From Mycolicibacterium fluoranthenivorans (lineage in GTDB: Bacteria > Actinomycetota > Actinomycetes > Mycobacteriales > Mycobacteriaceae), in NCBI RefSeq assembly GCF_011758805.1, contig NZ_JAANOW010000004.1, positions 124,001 to 188,000 of the forward strand: a stretch of 64,000 nucleotides of DNA, read 5' to 3'. This document shows positions 51,005-59,424 of this stretch, in pieces (the first letter of the stretch is position 1; every line of letters starts with the position of its first letter). The notes under the pieces were generated by a model. That model worked only from the letters and a program-made list of their open reading frames with translations, ran no database searches and was not told the DNA's origin. A program made the position numbers and the translations under genes.

Positions 51005-51946
51005 TCAGGGTCGCAGCGTGTTCATCGGCGGCCTGTCCTCCAGGGACACCGAGGACGTGCGCGCCGTGTAGTCGTCGCCGTCGGCGAAGAACTGGGTCAG
51101 CCCCACACCTGAGTCGGGGATGCCGCAGCGCGACAACAGGGTGGCGATCACCTGCCGGCTCATCGCGGCGAGCTCGGTGAGCGGGCGGTTGCGGTGTGTG
51201 CGCACCCCCAGATTGACCTGGGCGATGGCGTCCAGGCCCAGTTTGTCGTAAGTGTCGACCAGCAGGCCGATCTCCACCCCGTAGCCCGGCGCGAACGGCA
51301 CCGAGGTCAGCAGTTCGCGGGTGCCGGCGTATTCGCCGCCCAGTGGCTGCAGCAGGCACGTCAGCTCCGGGCGCAACGCGGCCAGCAGCGGCCGGGCGAC
51401 CAGCTCGGTGACACGGCCACCGCCGTTGGCGTCCTCGGCGCCGCTGACCTTGAGGGGGCGCCGGTAGAAGCCCTTGACCAGGTGCACCCCGTCGGCGGTG
51501 AGCAGTGGCCCCAGCAGCTTGGGCACGAACATCGGGTCGGGATCGATCAGGTCGGAGTCGACGAACGCGATGATGTCGCCGGTGGCAGCGGCCAGCGAGC
51601 GCCACAACACCTCACCCTTGCCCGGCTGCGGTTCGACCTCCGGCAGCGCGGTTTCCCGGCTGATCACCCGCGCTCCTGCCGCAACGGCCCGGATCTCGGT
51701 GTCGTCGGTGGACCCGGAGTCCAGCACGATCAGCTCGTCGATCAACCCGCCCAACAGCGGCGCGATGGTTTCGACCACCGAGCCGACGGTGTCCTCCTCG
51801 TTCAGAGCCGGTAGCACCACCGAGACCGTGCGGCCGGCTTTGGCGGCCTCCAGTTCGGCAATCGTCCACATGGGTCGACTCCAGCTGTGATCGGTGAGCC
51901 ATTGGTGGCCGGTGATTCCGGTGGCCAGGTCGGGCGTCAAGGTCAT
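51005..51946 (-). CDS. gpgS: Glucosyl-3-phosphoglycerate synthase GpgS
   Basis: First enzyme of methylglucose lipopolysaccharide synthesis: glucose from an NDP-glucose to 3-phosphoglycerate. 313 residues, GT-A fold, family 81. VVLPALNEEDTVGSVVE is the nucleotide site, AFVDSDLIDPDP the metal-binding DSD, and GYGVEIGLLVDTYDKLG the acceptor region. ATG 51944-51946 overlaps the folP2 stop. The equivalent is Rv1208. MGLP links this locus to the glycogen genes nearby. Confidence 0.94.
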   Translation of the reverse strand: MTLTPDLATGITGHQWLTDHSWSRPMWTIAELEAAKAGRTVSVVLPALNEEDTVGSVVETIAPLLGGLIDELIVLDSGSTDDTEIRAVAAGARVISRETALPEVEPQPGKGEVLWRSLAAATGDIIAFVDSDLIDPDPMFVPKLLGPLLTADGVHLVKGFYRRPLKVSGAEDANGGGRVTELVARPLLAALRPELTCLLQPLGGEYAGTRELLTSVPFAPGYGVEIGLLVDTYDKLGLDAIAQVNLGVRTHRNRPLTELAAMSRQVIATLLSRCGIPDSGVGLTQFFADGDDYTARTSSVSLEDRPPMNTLRP

Positions 51947-52818
51947 GCCAGTCCCCTCACGGTCCGCGTCGGTGGACGCTCCCCTTTGATCGACGCGACC
52001 ATTTCCAGTACGCGCCGAGTGGGTCCCACCTCATGCACCCGGAACATCGCGGCACCGTCGGCGGCCGCCAGGGCGGTCGCTGCCAGTGTGCCCTCCAGGC
52101 GCTCTGTGAGGCCCACACCCAGAGTCTCCCCGACAAAATCCTTGTTACTCAGGGCCATCAGGACCGGCCATCCCGTATTTACAAGATCTTTTACCTGACG
52201 CAACAAACTAAGGCCGTGGTAAGTGTTTTTGCCGAAATCGTGCGTCGGATCGATCAGAATCGCGTCTTTTGCGACGCCGACCGCCACCGCGTGTTCGGCC
52301 GCCGCCGTCACCTCGGCGATCACCGCGTCCACCACGCCGCGCTCACTGATGCCGTAGTTCACCCGGAACGGCCTGGTTCGCGGCGTTGCGCCGCCGGTGT
52401 GTGAGCAGACCAGCCCCGCCCCGAACTCCGCGGCAACCTCCGGCAGGCCGGGGTCCGCCCCGGCCCAGGTGTCGTTGATGAGGTCGGCTCCGGCCGCGCA
52501 GGCCTGCTTGGCCACACTGGCCCGCCAGGTGTCGACGCTGATCAGTTGATTCGGGTACGCGCCACGCAGCCATTCGATGAACGGCACGACGCGGGCGATC
52601 TCCTCGTCGGCGTCGACGGTGCTGCCGGGGCCCGCTTTCACCCCACCCACGTCGATGACGTCGGCGCCGTCGGCGATGACGCGATGCACCGCGTCTTTCG
52701 CCGCCTGGTCGTCGAAGGTGGCCCCGCGGTCGTAGAAGGAGTCTGGGGTGCGGTTGACGATGGCCATGATCATGGCCCGGTCGCCGGCGACCGGTCTGCC
52801 GAGAAACGTCGACTGCAC
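51943..52818 (-). CDS. folP2: Dihydropteroate synthase homologue FolP2
   Basis: TIM-barrel DHPS family, 291 residues. The signatures are present: IMAIVNRTPDSFYDRGATF, VIDVGGVKAGPGS and LIDPTHDFGKNTYH. FolP2 (Rv1207) is the second DHPS homologue of mycobacteria; it is reported to lack normal DHPS activity, so its true role may lie with GpgS, with which it shares a 4-bp overlap. ATG 52816-52818. A hairpin separates it from fadD6 upstream, so it probably begins its own transcript. Confidence 0.9.
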   Translation of the reverse strand: MQSTFLGRPVAGDRAMIMAIVNRTPDSFYDRGATFDDQAAKDAVHRVIADGADVIDVGGVKAGPGSTVDADEEIARVVPFIEWLRGAYPNQLISVDTWRASVAKQACAAGADLINDTWAGADPGLPEVAAEFGAGLVCSHTGGATPRTRPFRVNYGISERGVVDAVIAEVTAAAEHAVAVGVAKDAILIDPTHDFGKNTYHGLSLLRQVKDLVNTGWPVLMALSNKDFVGETLGVGLTERLEGTLAATALAAADGAAMFRVHEVGPTRRVLEMVASIKGERPPTRTVRGLA

Positions 52819-52836
52819 GTCACCAGGCTAGCGTTC

Positions 52837-52889
52837 GGCGATTTCGGCGCGCTCGCGTCCGCTGGCCGAACGTCAGCGCGGAAATCGCC
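52837..52889 (-). terminator. Hairpin after fadD6
   Basis: GGCGATTTC (52837-52845) and GAAATCGCC (52881-52889) pair perfectly, and after one mismatch about four more pairs (GCGC) can form. It starts at the fadD6 stop codon and ends 19 bp before the folP2 start. Confidence 0.55.
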
Positions 52890-52890
52890 A

Positions 52891-54663
52891 CTACTTGGGG
52901 CGTTTGCCGTCCCTGACCTCGTCGGTGTAGCCGTCGTAGAACGGCACATAGCCTTCGTCGCGGCCGGCCAGGACGTAGATCGGGTCGGCGATATCGGGGC
53001 CGTAGCCCTGTTTGCGCAGCTCGACCTTCTGGCTCTTGAACGTCGAGGTGTGCGCGAGTTCCTTGACCAGCCGCGCGAACAACGGCACCGCGTAGACCGG
53101 CAGGTCCGCGAACGCGGCCTTGGCCAGGGCGGCGCCGTCGAACTCGACACCCTCCTTGAGCTGCACGGCGACCATGCCGGCGCGCCCACCGCAGCCGGGC
53201 ACCTCCACGCCGAACACCGTCGCCTCCTCGATCTGCGCGTCGGCGGAGATCGCGGCTTCCACCTGGGTGGTGGCGACGTTCTCGCCCTTCCAGCGGAACG
53301 TGTCACCGAGCCGGTCGGCGAACGCGGCGTGGCCGAAGCCCTGCGACCGCATCAGGTCACCGGTGTTGAACCAGACGTCGCCGTCCTTGAAGGCATCGCG
53401 GACCAGCTTCTTCTCGCTGGCCGACTTGTCGGTGTAGCCGTCGAACGGCTGGAGGCTGGACACCTTGCTCAGCAGCAGACCCGGCTGGCCACGCTTGACC
53501 TTGCGAAGTCGGCCATCGGAGCCGCGGGCGGGCTCGCCGGTGTCCAGGTCGTATTCGACGAACGCGACCGGGCTGGGGCAGATGCCGGTGGTCTTGTCGA
53601 CGTTGAAGACGTTGACGAACGCGGTGTTGCCTTCACTCGCGGCGTAGAACTCGCACACCCGCGGGATGGCGAACCGTTCGGTGAAGTGATCCCAGATGGC
53701 CGGGCGTAGTCCGTTGCCGACGATGACGCGGATCTTGTGTGCCCGGTCGGTCGGCTTGGGCGGCTGGTTGAGCAGGTAGCCGCAGATCTCGCCGATGTAG
53801 ACGAACGCGGTGGCGTCGTAGCGGATGACGTCATCCCAGAACCGCGACGCCGAGAAGGACTTGCCCAGAGCGAGGGCCGCGCCGGCGTTGATCGCCGATC
53901 CGGTGGCCACCGTCAGCGCGTTGTTGTGATAGAGCGGCAGGCAGCAGTACAGGGTGTCACTGCTGTTCAGGCGCAGTCCGAGACCACCGAACCCGGCGAG
54001 GGCTCGCAGCCAGCGGTAGTGGGTCATCACGCTGGCCTTGGGCAGACCCGTGGTGCCCGAGGTGAAGATGTAGAAGGCCTTGTCCTTGGCCAGCACCGCG
54101 GAGGTGATGGCCGGGTTGGTGGTGGGTGCGGTGAGCGCCAGCTGCCGCAGGTCGTCGACGGTCAGCAGGCCCTCGGGCTCGGCACCGCTCTCCCCGATCG
54201 GGTCGATGAGATCGTTCTCGGCGACGACGGCCTTCGCGTTGAGCAGGCCGAAGCTGTGTGCGAGCACGTTGCCGCGCTGGTGGTAGTTGAGCATGCCGGC
54301 GACCGCACCGCATTTGACGGTGGCCAGCATCAGCAGCACCGCGTCCGGTGAGTTGCGCAGCATGATTCCGACGACGTCGCCGTGCCCCACGCCTTTGGCG
54401 GCCAGCACGGCGGCGTACCGGTTGACGGTCTCGTTGGCCTGCCGGTAGGTGATCTGCTGGTCCTCGAATTTGAGGAAGACCTTGTCTGCGTGTTGGGCGG
54501 CGCGGTCTTGGAAGACCTTGCCGATGGATGTCTTGGCCGTCGGCCGCGCACCGAACCCGGTCACCAGCCCGCGCACGATGGCGGGGGCGTCGGCCAAAAA
54601 TCCTGGTAGCTGCGTGGCGATGTCAAGCAGTCCGACGTTGGTGCGGGATGTGTCGTCACTCAT
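52891..54663 (-). CDS. fadD6: Fatty-acyl-CoA synthetase FadD6 (FATP type)
   Basis: Adenylate-forming enzyme that activates fatty acids as acyl-CoA, 590 residues, of the very-long-chain/transporter type. FIFTSGTTGLPKASVMTHYR is the ATP loop, YIGEICGYLLNQPP a FATP marker, GYTDKSASEKKLVRDAF and NTGDLMR the hinge/adenylate region, FRWKGENVATTQVE the A8 motif. ATG 54661-54663 is chosen over TTG 54672. It matches Rv1206. Confidence 0.93.
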   Translation of the reverse strand: MSDDTSRTNVGLLDIATQLPGFLADAPAIVRGLVTGFGARPTAKTSIGKVFQDRAAQHADKVFLKFEDQQITYRQANETVNRYAAVLAAKGVGHGDVVGIMLRNSPDAVLLMLATVKCGAVAGMLNYHQRGNVLAHSFGLLNAKAVVAENDLIDPIGESGAEPEGLLTVDDLRQLALTAPTTNPAITSAVLAKDKAFYIFTSGTTGLPKASVMTHYRWLRALAGFGGLGLRLNSSDTLYCCLPLYHNNALTVATGSAINAGAALALGKSFSASRFWDDVIRYDATAFVYIGEICGYLLNQPPKPTDRAHKIRVIVGNGLRPAIWDHFTERFAIPRVCEFYAASEGNTAFVNVFNVDKTTGICPSPVAFVEYDLDTGEPARGSDGRLRKVKRGQPGLLLSKVSSLQPFDGYTDKSASEKKLVRDAFKDGDVWFNTGDLMRSQGFGHAAFADRLGDTFRWKGENVATTQVEAAISADAQIEEATVFGVEVPGCGGRAGMVAVQLKEGVEFDGAALAKAAFADLPVYAVPLFARLVKELAHTSTFKSQKVELRKQGYGPDIADPIYVLAGRDEGYVPFYDGYTDEVRDGKRPK

Positions 54664-54674
54664 GAGCGTCAACC

Positions 54675-55238
54675 CTAGTGAGGGATCTCACCGGGAGCAC
54701 ATGCGGCCATCGCCGCATCGACGTTGTTAACCACCACCAAGCGGTCCAGGGCGGTGGCGCCCACGTATCCGGTGTCGACCAGGCTGCGCAGCCAGGTCAG
54801 CAGGCCGTCGTAGTGGCCGAGCGGATCCAGCATGACGATCGGCTTGTGGTGCATGCCGAGGTAGCCAGCGGTCCACGCCTCGAAAAATTCTTCGAGTGTG
54901 CCGATACCGCCGGGCAGGGCGATGAACGCGTCCGCCCGGTCCTCCATGACCTGTTTGCGCTCCCGCATGGTGTCGGTGACGATCAGCTCGTCCGCCTCGA
55001 CATCGGCGAGTTCGCGGTGCACCAGCGCCTTGGGGATGACGCCGATGGTGCGGCCGTTGTGCTGGCGCGCGGCGTCGGCGACCGCCCCCATGGCCGAGAC
55101 GTTGCCCCCGCCGGAGACCAGCGTCCAGCCGCGGTCGGCGATCGCATGCCCCACGTCGGAGGCGAGTTTGAGCAGTTCCGGGTGCTTAGGGCCGGAGGCG
55201 CAGTACACGCACACCGCCCAGGAAGGGGATTCGGCCAC
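54675..55238 (-). CDS. LOG-family phosphoribohydrolase (Rv1205-like)
   Basis: Cytokinin riboside 5'-monophosphate phosphoribohydrolase, releasing free cytokinin base. 187 residues. VYCASGPKHPELLKLA opens the Rossmann-like fold, LVSGGGNVSAMGAVADAA is the nucleotide loop, and MRERKQVM with PGGIGTLEEFFE is the LOG catalytic signature. GTG 55236-55238 (VAESPSWAV) fits the family; upstream frame to 55427 is antisense to another gene. It follows fadD6's upstream side by 11 bp, on one transcript. In M. tuberculosis the Rv1205 enzyme makes cytokinins whose breakdown matters for nitric-oxide sensitivity. Confidence 0.9.
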   Translation of the reverse strand: MAESPSWAVCVYCASGPKHPELLKLASDVGHAIADRGWTLVSGGGNVSAMGAVADAARQHNGRTIGVIPKALVHRELADVEADELIVTDTMRERKQVMEDRADAFIALPGGIGTLEEFFEAWTAGYLGMHHKPIVMLDPLGHYDGLLTWLRSLVDTGYVGATALDRLVVVNNVDAAMAACAPGEIPH

Positions 55239-55285
55239 GAGGCAAAACGTTACCGACGGTCCGGCGCCCGCCCTACACTGCGGCT

Positions 55286-56458
55286 GTGCCCGATGGTCCC
55301 GCCGACTCTTTGACGGAGCGATTGGCGCGGGCTCAGGTGCTCGCCTGGGAGGGCCGCGGGCGGGACGCCGACGAGGTGCTCGCGGCGGTGGACCCCACCA
55401 CGTTGAGCGAGACCGACCTGCTCGCATGGGCGTTGCCGCGGGCAGCCAACCAGTTCTGGATGCTCAATGAGCCCGAGCGGGCGACAGCGTTCCTGCGGGC
55501 TCTGCGCGGACGGGTGTCCTCCGATGCGACGGTGGACGCACTGCTGGGCACATTCGCGATGAACGCCGGGGATCTGCATCGAGCGCGGGAACTGTCGGCG
55601 TCAGTGCTGACCTCCGCCACCGCCACCGATCAGGCGGTCGGCTGGGCCGCGTCGGCCGCGGCGCTGGCGCATGCGCGGATGGGTGAGTTCGGGCCGGTGG
55701 ACGAGTTGGCGAATCGTGCTGTCGCGGCCGGGCATCCCGGACTGCTGCGCTACACCTCCGGCTACGGGCAGGTCCTAGCAGCCGTGTTCCGCGGTGACCT
55801 GGACGGGGCCGAGTCACTGGCTCACGAGTTGTGCGCCGAGACTGGACCCGGGCACGCGATCGGGCAGCTGCTGATCGCGGAAGTGTCCACCTTCCGCGGC
55901 GATCTGGATGACGCCGTCGGCTTGTTACGTTCCGCTGCAGACAGTTTGGCGCCGACCGGCTATTCGTGGACCCCGCTGGCGTGGATGTTGCTGGCGCAGA
56001 CTCTCGGCCAGCAAGGTTCGACGGTGGCCGCGGCAAAAGCCTTGGGGCGGGCTGAATCCCGGCACGGATTGAAGTCGATGCTGTTTGCGCCGGAGCTCGC
56101 CCTGGCCCGAGCCTGGACCTGCTGGGCGCGCAAGGATTCCCTCGGCGCCGTCGGAGCGGCAAGGGAGGCCTTCCGCGCGGCCGAACGCAGCGGGCAGTCC
56201 GCCGTGGCGTTGCGCGCGGTGCACGATGCGGTGCGGTGCGGAGACGCCCGGGCGGTGTCGTCCCTTGACGGCCTGCCGGTCGAATGCGTCTTCGCGCGGG
56301 TGACAGCGTCGCACGCGCGGGCGTTGGCCGCGCACGACGCGATCGGGTTGGCCGGGGTGGCCGAGGAGTGGGAGCAACTCGGGTTCGGTGCGGCCGCGGC
56401 CGACGCGGCACGTCAGGTCGAGGAATTGGTGCCCGACCACGATGAGGCACCCCAATAG
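55286..56458 (+). CDS. Orphan TPR-like repeat protein (LuxR/MalT-type sensor portion)
   Basis: 390 residues of helical repeats (RARELSASVLTSATA, HAIGQLLIAEVSTFRGDLDDA, AAAKALGRAESRHGL). The composition and the end (WEQLGFGAAAADAARQVEEL) resemble the C-terminal sensor part of mycobacterial LuxR-type ATPase regulators, but no P-loop and no LuxR HTH is present. It could be a free-standing TPR protein or a truncated regulator. Start GTG 55286. It is divergent from the LOG gene and 9 bp upstream of the first EspC-like gene, so may belong to that operon. Confidence 0.7.
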   Translation: MPDGPADSLTERLARAQVLAWEGRGRDADEVLAAVDPTTLSETDLLAWALPRAANQFWMLNEPERATAFLRALRGRVSSDATVDALLGTFAMNAGDLHRARELSASVLTSATATDQAVGWAASAAALAHARMGEFGPVDELANRAVAAGHPGLLRYTSGYGQVLAAVFRGDLDGAESLAHELCAETGPGHAIGQLLIAEVSTFRGDLDDAVGLLRSAADSLAPTGYSWTPLAWMLLAQTLGQQGSTVAAAKALGRAESRHGLKSMLFAPELALARAWTCWARKDSLGAVGAAREAFRAAERSGQSAVALRAVHDAVRCGDARAVSSLDGLPVECVFARVTASHARALAAHDAIGLAGVAEEWEQLGFGAAAADAARQVEELVPDHDEAPQ

Positions 56459-56467
56459 GATTGGCAG

Positions 56468-57220
56468 ATGACCACGGACCCGTTTGATGTCCAGACGGAC
56501 GGGGTGTTGCATTTCTCGCAGGCTCACTCCGATGTCGCCGCGGGTTTGTCCGGGCTGGGCGATGCGGACGGAAACGGTGTCGAGACCAGCCATGGGCCCA
56601 TCGCATCGGCCGTCAGCACCGCGTTGGCCGGCGTACTGAACGGTCGGCAGGACAGCTTCGGGGTGACATCGGCGACCGCCAGCACCATTTCGGATCTGCT
56701 GCAGAAGGCGGCACAGGCGTACGCCCGCGGCGACGAAGACGGTGCCGAACGGTTCAAAGCCGCGGCGGACGTGTTGGAGGGCAAGGACTCCCCCGGCCGA
56801 GGCGGTAGTTCCGCGGCCGCCGGACCTGCGGGCGCCGGCTCTGCGGGCGCCGGCGCAGACATGATGGGCCAGATGGGGCAAGTGCTGGGCCAGGTCGGTC
56901 AGCAGGTGGGGCAGATGGCGCAGTCGATAGCCCAACCGCTGCAAGGTCTCGCCCAAGGGTTGCAGCAGATTCCGCAACAGATCATGCAGGGTGTGCAGCA
57001 GGCATCGCAGGCAGCCTCGGATGTTGGTGGCCGTTCCGAGGACAAGGATGAGAAGGACGCCCGTCGTCTGGCGGACAAGCCCAAAGACGATCGCGAAAAA
57101 GATCGTGACGAATCCGAGCAGCATGGCGAGGCCGGGGCGTCGACCCCGTCCGAGCGTGCGCCGATGGAGGCTCCCGCTCCGAAGCAGCGTCCTGCGGCCA
57201 CTCATCCGCAGGCAGATTGA
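56468..57220 (+). CDS. EspC-like type VII secretion protein 1
   Basis: 250 residues. The N-terminal ~95 form a helix-turn-helix of the EspC/DUF2580 class, ending in Y85-ARG-D89, the YxxxD type VII secretion motif. A Gly/Ala linker is followed by a Gln/Met-rich amphipathic helix (MGQMGQVLGQVGQQVGQMA, LAQGLQQIPQQIMQGVQQA) and a charged disordered tail with STPSERAP. No signal peptide. ATG 56468, 9 bp after the TPR gene. The ESX core machinery is not in this window, so it would use a system elsewhere. Secretion is inferred from the motif. Confidence 0.78.
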   Translation: MTTDPFDVQTDGVLHFSQAHSDVAAGLSGLGDADGNGVETSHGPIASAVSTALAGVLNGRQDSFGVTSATASTISDLLQKAAQAYARGDEDGAERFKAAADVLEGKDSPGRGGSSAAAGPAGAGSAGAGADMMGQMGQVLGQVGQQVGQMAQSIAQPLQGLAQGLQQIPQQIMQGVQQASQAASDVGGRSEDKDEKDARRLADKPKDDREKDRDESEQHGEAGASTPSERAPMEAPAPKQRPAATHPQAD

Positions 57221-57541
57221 GCATTGCCACGGCAATAGATGCTCTCCGGTGTTCAGCAGGAGCTTCGACAGAGGCACAGACGTCTCAGCAAACGCATCAC
57301 GTTCTTTGCCGACGACCCTCGTCGCTTCGTATGACTAACCAATGCGGCGCGTCACGTTGTGGCAGCAACTTGGTGACGGCCAGGACCGCTCCCAAATATC
57401 CGCACTTCCACCATTTCAGCGTTGGGTAGGGTTTTAGCTGAGGTATGCGGAGGGGATTGTCGATGCTGGTTGAGCCCATGGGGCCACACCGAGCCGCGGG
57501 GGTTTCGGGGGGCTGCGCCACGGCCGAGGAATCGGGCGGTC
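57221..57541 (+). other. 321-bp gap between the two EspC-like genes, with a possible leader ORF
   Basis: No family-supported gene. A 29-codon frame starts at ATG 57463 with GCGGAGGGG seven bases before it, and ends at TGA 57550-57552, overlapping the next gene's ATG by 11 bp; it could be a leader peptide coupling translation. Its single Cys is at codon 18. The rest shows no clear promoter; TTGGTG near 57371 with AAATAT downstream is a weak candidate. Confidence 0.4.
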
Positions 57542-58309
57542 ATGGCGCCTGAAAACCTGAAGGTCGATACGACTGCGTTGTCCCGCGCGGGGGATAACTT
57601 CCTGAATGCGTCCAATGCCATCCCGCAGGCGCCGGCGGGCTACACACCCAGCGGGTCCGATCCCTTGTCGATGGCCATTGCGGCCGTGGCCCCGCAGTTT
57701 CTGGCCCCGATCGTCTCCGGGTTGCCGCTGTTGAAGGCCGAGACCAATCAGTTCGCACAGAACATCAAGACTGTCGCCGAGCGCTACGCGGCGACCGATG
57801 CGCAGTTGCACAGCAAGCTCTCGTCTCAGGTTGGTGGTTCCGGCAGCGGTGGTGGCACTGGTGGAGGTGGTGGTGCCGCCAGCGCCGCGTCCGGAGTGGC
57901 TGCCGGTGCGGGCGGGTCGGCATCCGGTGCGGCGTCCCAGGGCGCCGGTCAGCTCGGCCAGATGATGCAGATCCCGATGCAGATCGCGAGCCAGGCGGCG
58001 CAGGTTCCCCAGCAGGTGATGGGAATGGCGGGGTCGTTGCCGCAGACCGCGATGCAAGGCGTGCAGCAGGTCGCCGAACAGGTCAGCCAGGTCGCAGGCA
58101 AGGCCGGTTCCGAGAAGCCGGACGACAAGCCGGAGGAAGAAAAGGACCGCGAGGGTAGGCACCGGCGCGAAGACTCCGAGGAGGAATCCGGCGGGCCCGC
58201 GGCCGGTGCCGCGCCGGGGGCCACCCCGTCCGAACGGGCACCCGACGCCGTCCGCGGGGATGCCCACCGTCATGCGTCATCGCGCCAATCGCCGGAGAGT
58301 GTTCTGTGA
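57542..58309 (+). CDS. EspC-like type VII secretion protein 2
   Basis: 255 residues, same plan as its neighbour. The N-terminal helical hairpin ends in Y82-AAT-D86 (YxxxD secretion motif). Then come a Gly/Ser linker, a Gln/Met-rich amphipathic stretch (QLGQMMQIPMQIASQAAQV, MQGVQQVAEQVSQVAG) and a charged tail with ATPSERAP, shared with the first protein. ATG 57542 has GAGGA 11 bases upstream. The stop overlaps the GTG of the membrane-protein gene (GTGA). The two EspC-like proteins probably form a pair. Confidence 0.78.
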   Translation: MAPENLKVDTTALSRAGDNFLNASNAIPQAPAGYTPSGSDPLSMAIAAVAPQFLAPIVSGLPLLKAETNQFAQNIKTVAERYAATDAQLHSKLSSQVGGSGSGGGTGGGGGAASAASGVAAGAGGSASGAASQGAGQLGQMMQIPMQIASQAAQVPQQVMGMAGSLPQTAMQGVQQVAEQVSQVAGKAGSEKPDDKPEEEKDREGRHRREDSEEESGGPAAGAAPGATPSERAPDAVRGDAHRHASSRQSPESVL

Positions 58310-58655
58310 CTCAGCCTCCCCCACCACCCAGCGGTCCCTGGGGTCCTCCCGGTGGCTACCCCGGCAATGCGCCAGGCCCGCAATGGAATCCCCAACAAGG
58401 ATGGCCGCAGACACCACCGCCCGCACCGAAGCGCGGCTTGGCGAAATGGATCATCGGCGCGGTGGCCCTAGTCGCGGTCATCGCGGTGACCGCCGTCGTC
58501 GCCGTGTCCTGCACCAAGAGCAGCGGCGGGTCAGACAAGCCAACCGCCGCGCCTACTAGCGGTGCACCGACGTCCGATTTCGCGAGTGCGAATGACACCG
58601 GGCCGGTGTCGGTGATCACCGAGGATCCGTCGTGTGCGCCGTGGATACCGATCAA
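58306..58655 (+). repeat. Direct repeat A1 (5' part of membrane-protein gene, copy 1)
   Basis: Nearly identical to 61794-62155, with a handful of substitutions and two short in-frame insertions in the second copy. It marks the left, conserved end of a ~3.4-kb duplicated unit. Confidence 0.85.
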
Positions 58656-59424
58656 CAACACACTGGCTGACGCAGAAGGTGAATGGGTCAACCGAGATCC
58701 CAATATTCCTGCAACGCTCTGGAGCCCGACGGTGCAGGCTCAGTACGCCGCGGCGGGCGAGGCGATGCGCAACGCGGCGGATCAAGTCATGCAGCTGACA
58801 AAAGTCACAACGCATCGCGTTATGCGCGAACTTTACGAGCAATATGCAGCCTATGCGAGGGCATACGCCGACAGAATTCCGACGTACACCCCCGCCGACG
58901 ATCAACTGGCCATGACAGCGGTGGCGATATCAACATCCCTCACTGACATTTGCCAGGCCATCTCGTATGGAGCCGCCGCCGCCCGAGCACCACTCGTTCC
59001 TGCTGGTCCGATGCCGTCAAACATCGCTCCAGTCAACGAGTCATCCAAACCATCTGTGTTCTTGCAAAGCTACATTTCCAACTGCAACGACTGGATAGCA
59101 GCAACGAATGACTTTCGAGCAGCAACTGCAGCATGGGTCGCTCTTGATCCAAACATCCCTGCAGGAAAGTGGTCGCCTGAGCAGAGAAAAGCCAACGATG
59201 ACGTGATCCCGATCATGAATACGTCCGCAGATCGACTACAACAGATTGGTGAGCAAATCCCGAATTCGGTGGCACAAGACTTTGCCACACTGACTGTTGT
59301 CTATAGAAGAGCAATCGCTAAGGCGATACCCAGCTACACGGTAGCCGATAATCATCTGTACAACGCCACCCTTCACCTTTCAGGAATACTAACGAGCGCT
59401 TGCAAGGCAGAAGGCCCGTCCTGA
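58306..59424 (+). CDS. Pro-rich N-tail single-TM protein, copy 1
   Basis: 372 residues, family unknown to me. A Pro/Gly/Trp-rich cytoplasmic N-terminus (~1-45), one TM helix (WIIGAVALVAVIAVTAVVAV) ending in SCTKSS, a Thr/Ala linker, then a ~300-residue extracytoplasmic helical domain with ITEDPSCAPW and THRVMRELYEQ. The Cys just after the TM could be a membrane-face residue rather than a lipobox. Coding for the domain is much lower in GC (about 43% in 59041-59100 by hand count) than the N-terminal part. The N-terminal ~120 codons are nearly identical to copy 2. Confidence 0.75.
   Translation: MTQPPPPPSGPWGPPGGYPGNAPGPQWNPQQGWPQTPPPAPKRGLAKWIIGAVALVAVIAVTAVVAVSCTKSSGGSDKPTAAPTSGAPTSDFASANDTGPVSVITEDPSCAPWIPINNTLADAEGEWVNRDPNIPATLWSPTVQAQYAAAGEAMRNAADQVMQLTKVTTHRVMRELYEQYAAYARAYADRIPTYTPADDQLAMTAVAISTSLTDICQAISYGAAAARAPLVPAGPMPSNIAPVNESSKPSVFLQSYISNCNDWIAATNDFRAATAAWVALDPNIPAGKWSPEQRKANDDVIPIMNTSADRLQQIGEQIPNSVAQDFATLTVVYRRAIAKAIPSYTVADNHLYNATLHLSGILTSACKAEGPS

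Noticed and set aside
57297..57621. Minus-strand frames upstream of the second EspC-like gene
   Set aside because: No family features, poor starts, and overlap with a supported gene.
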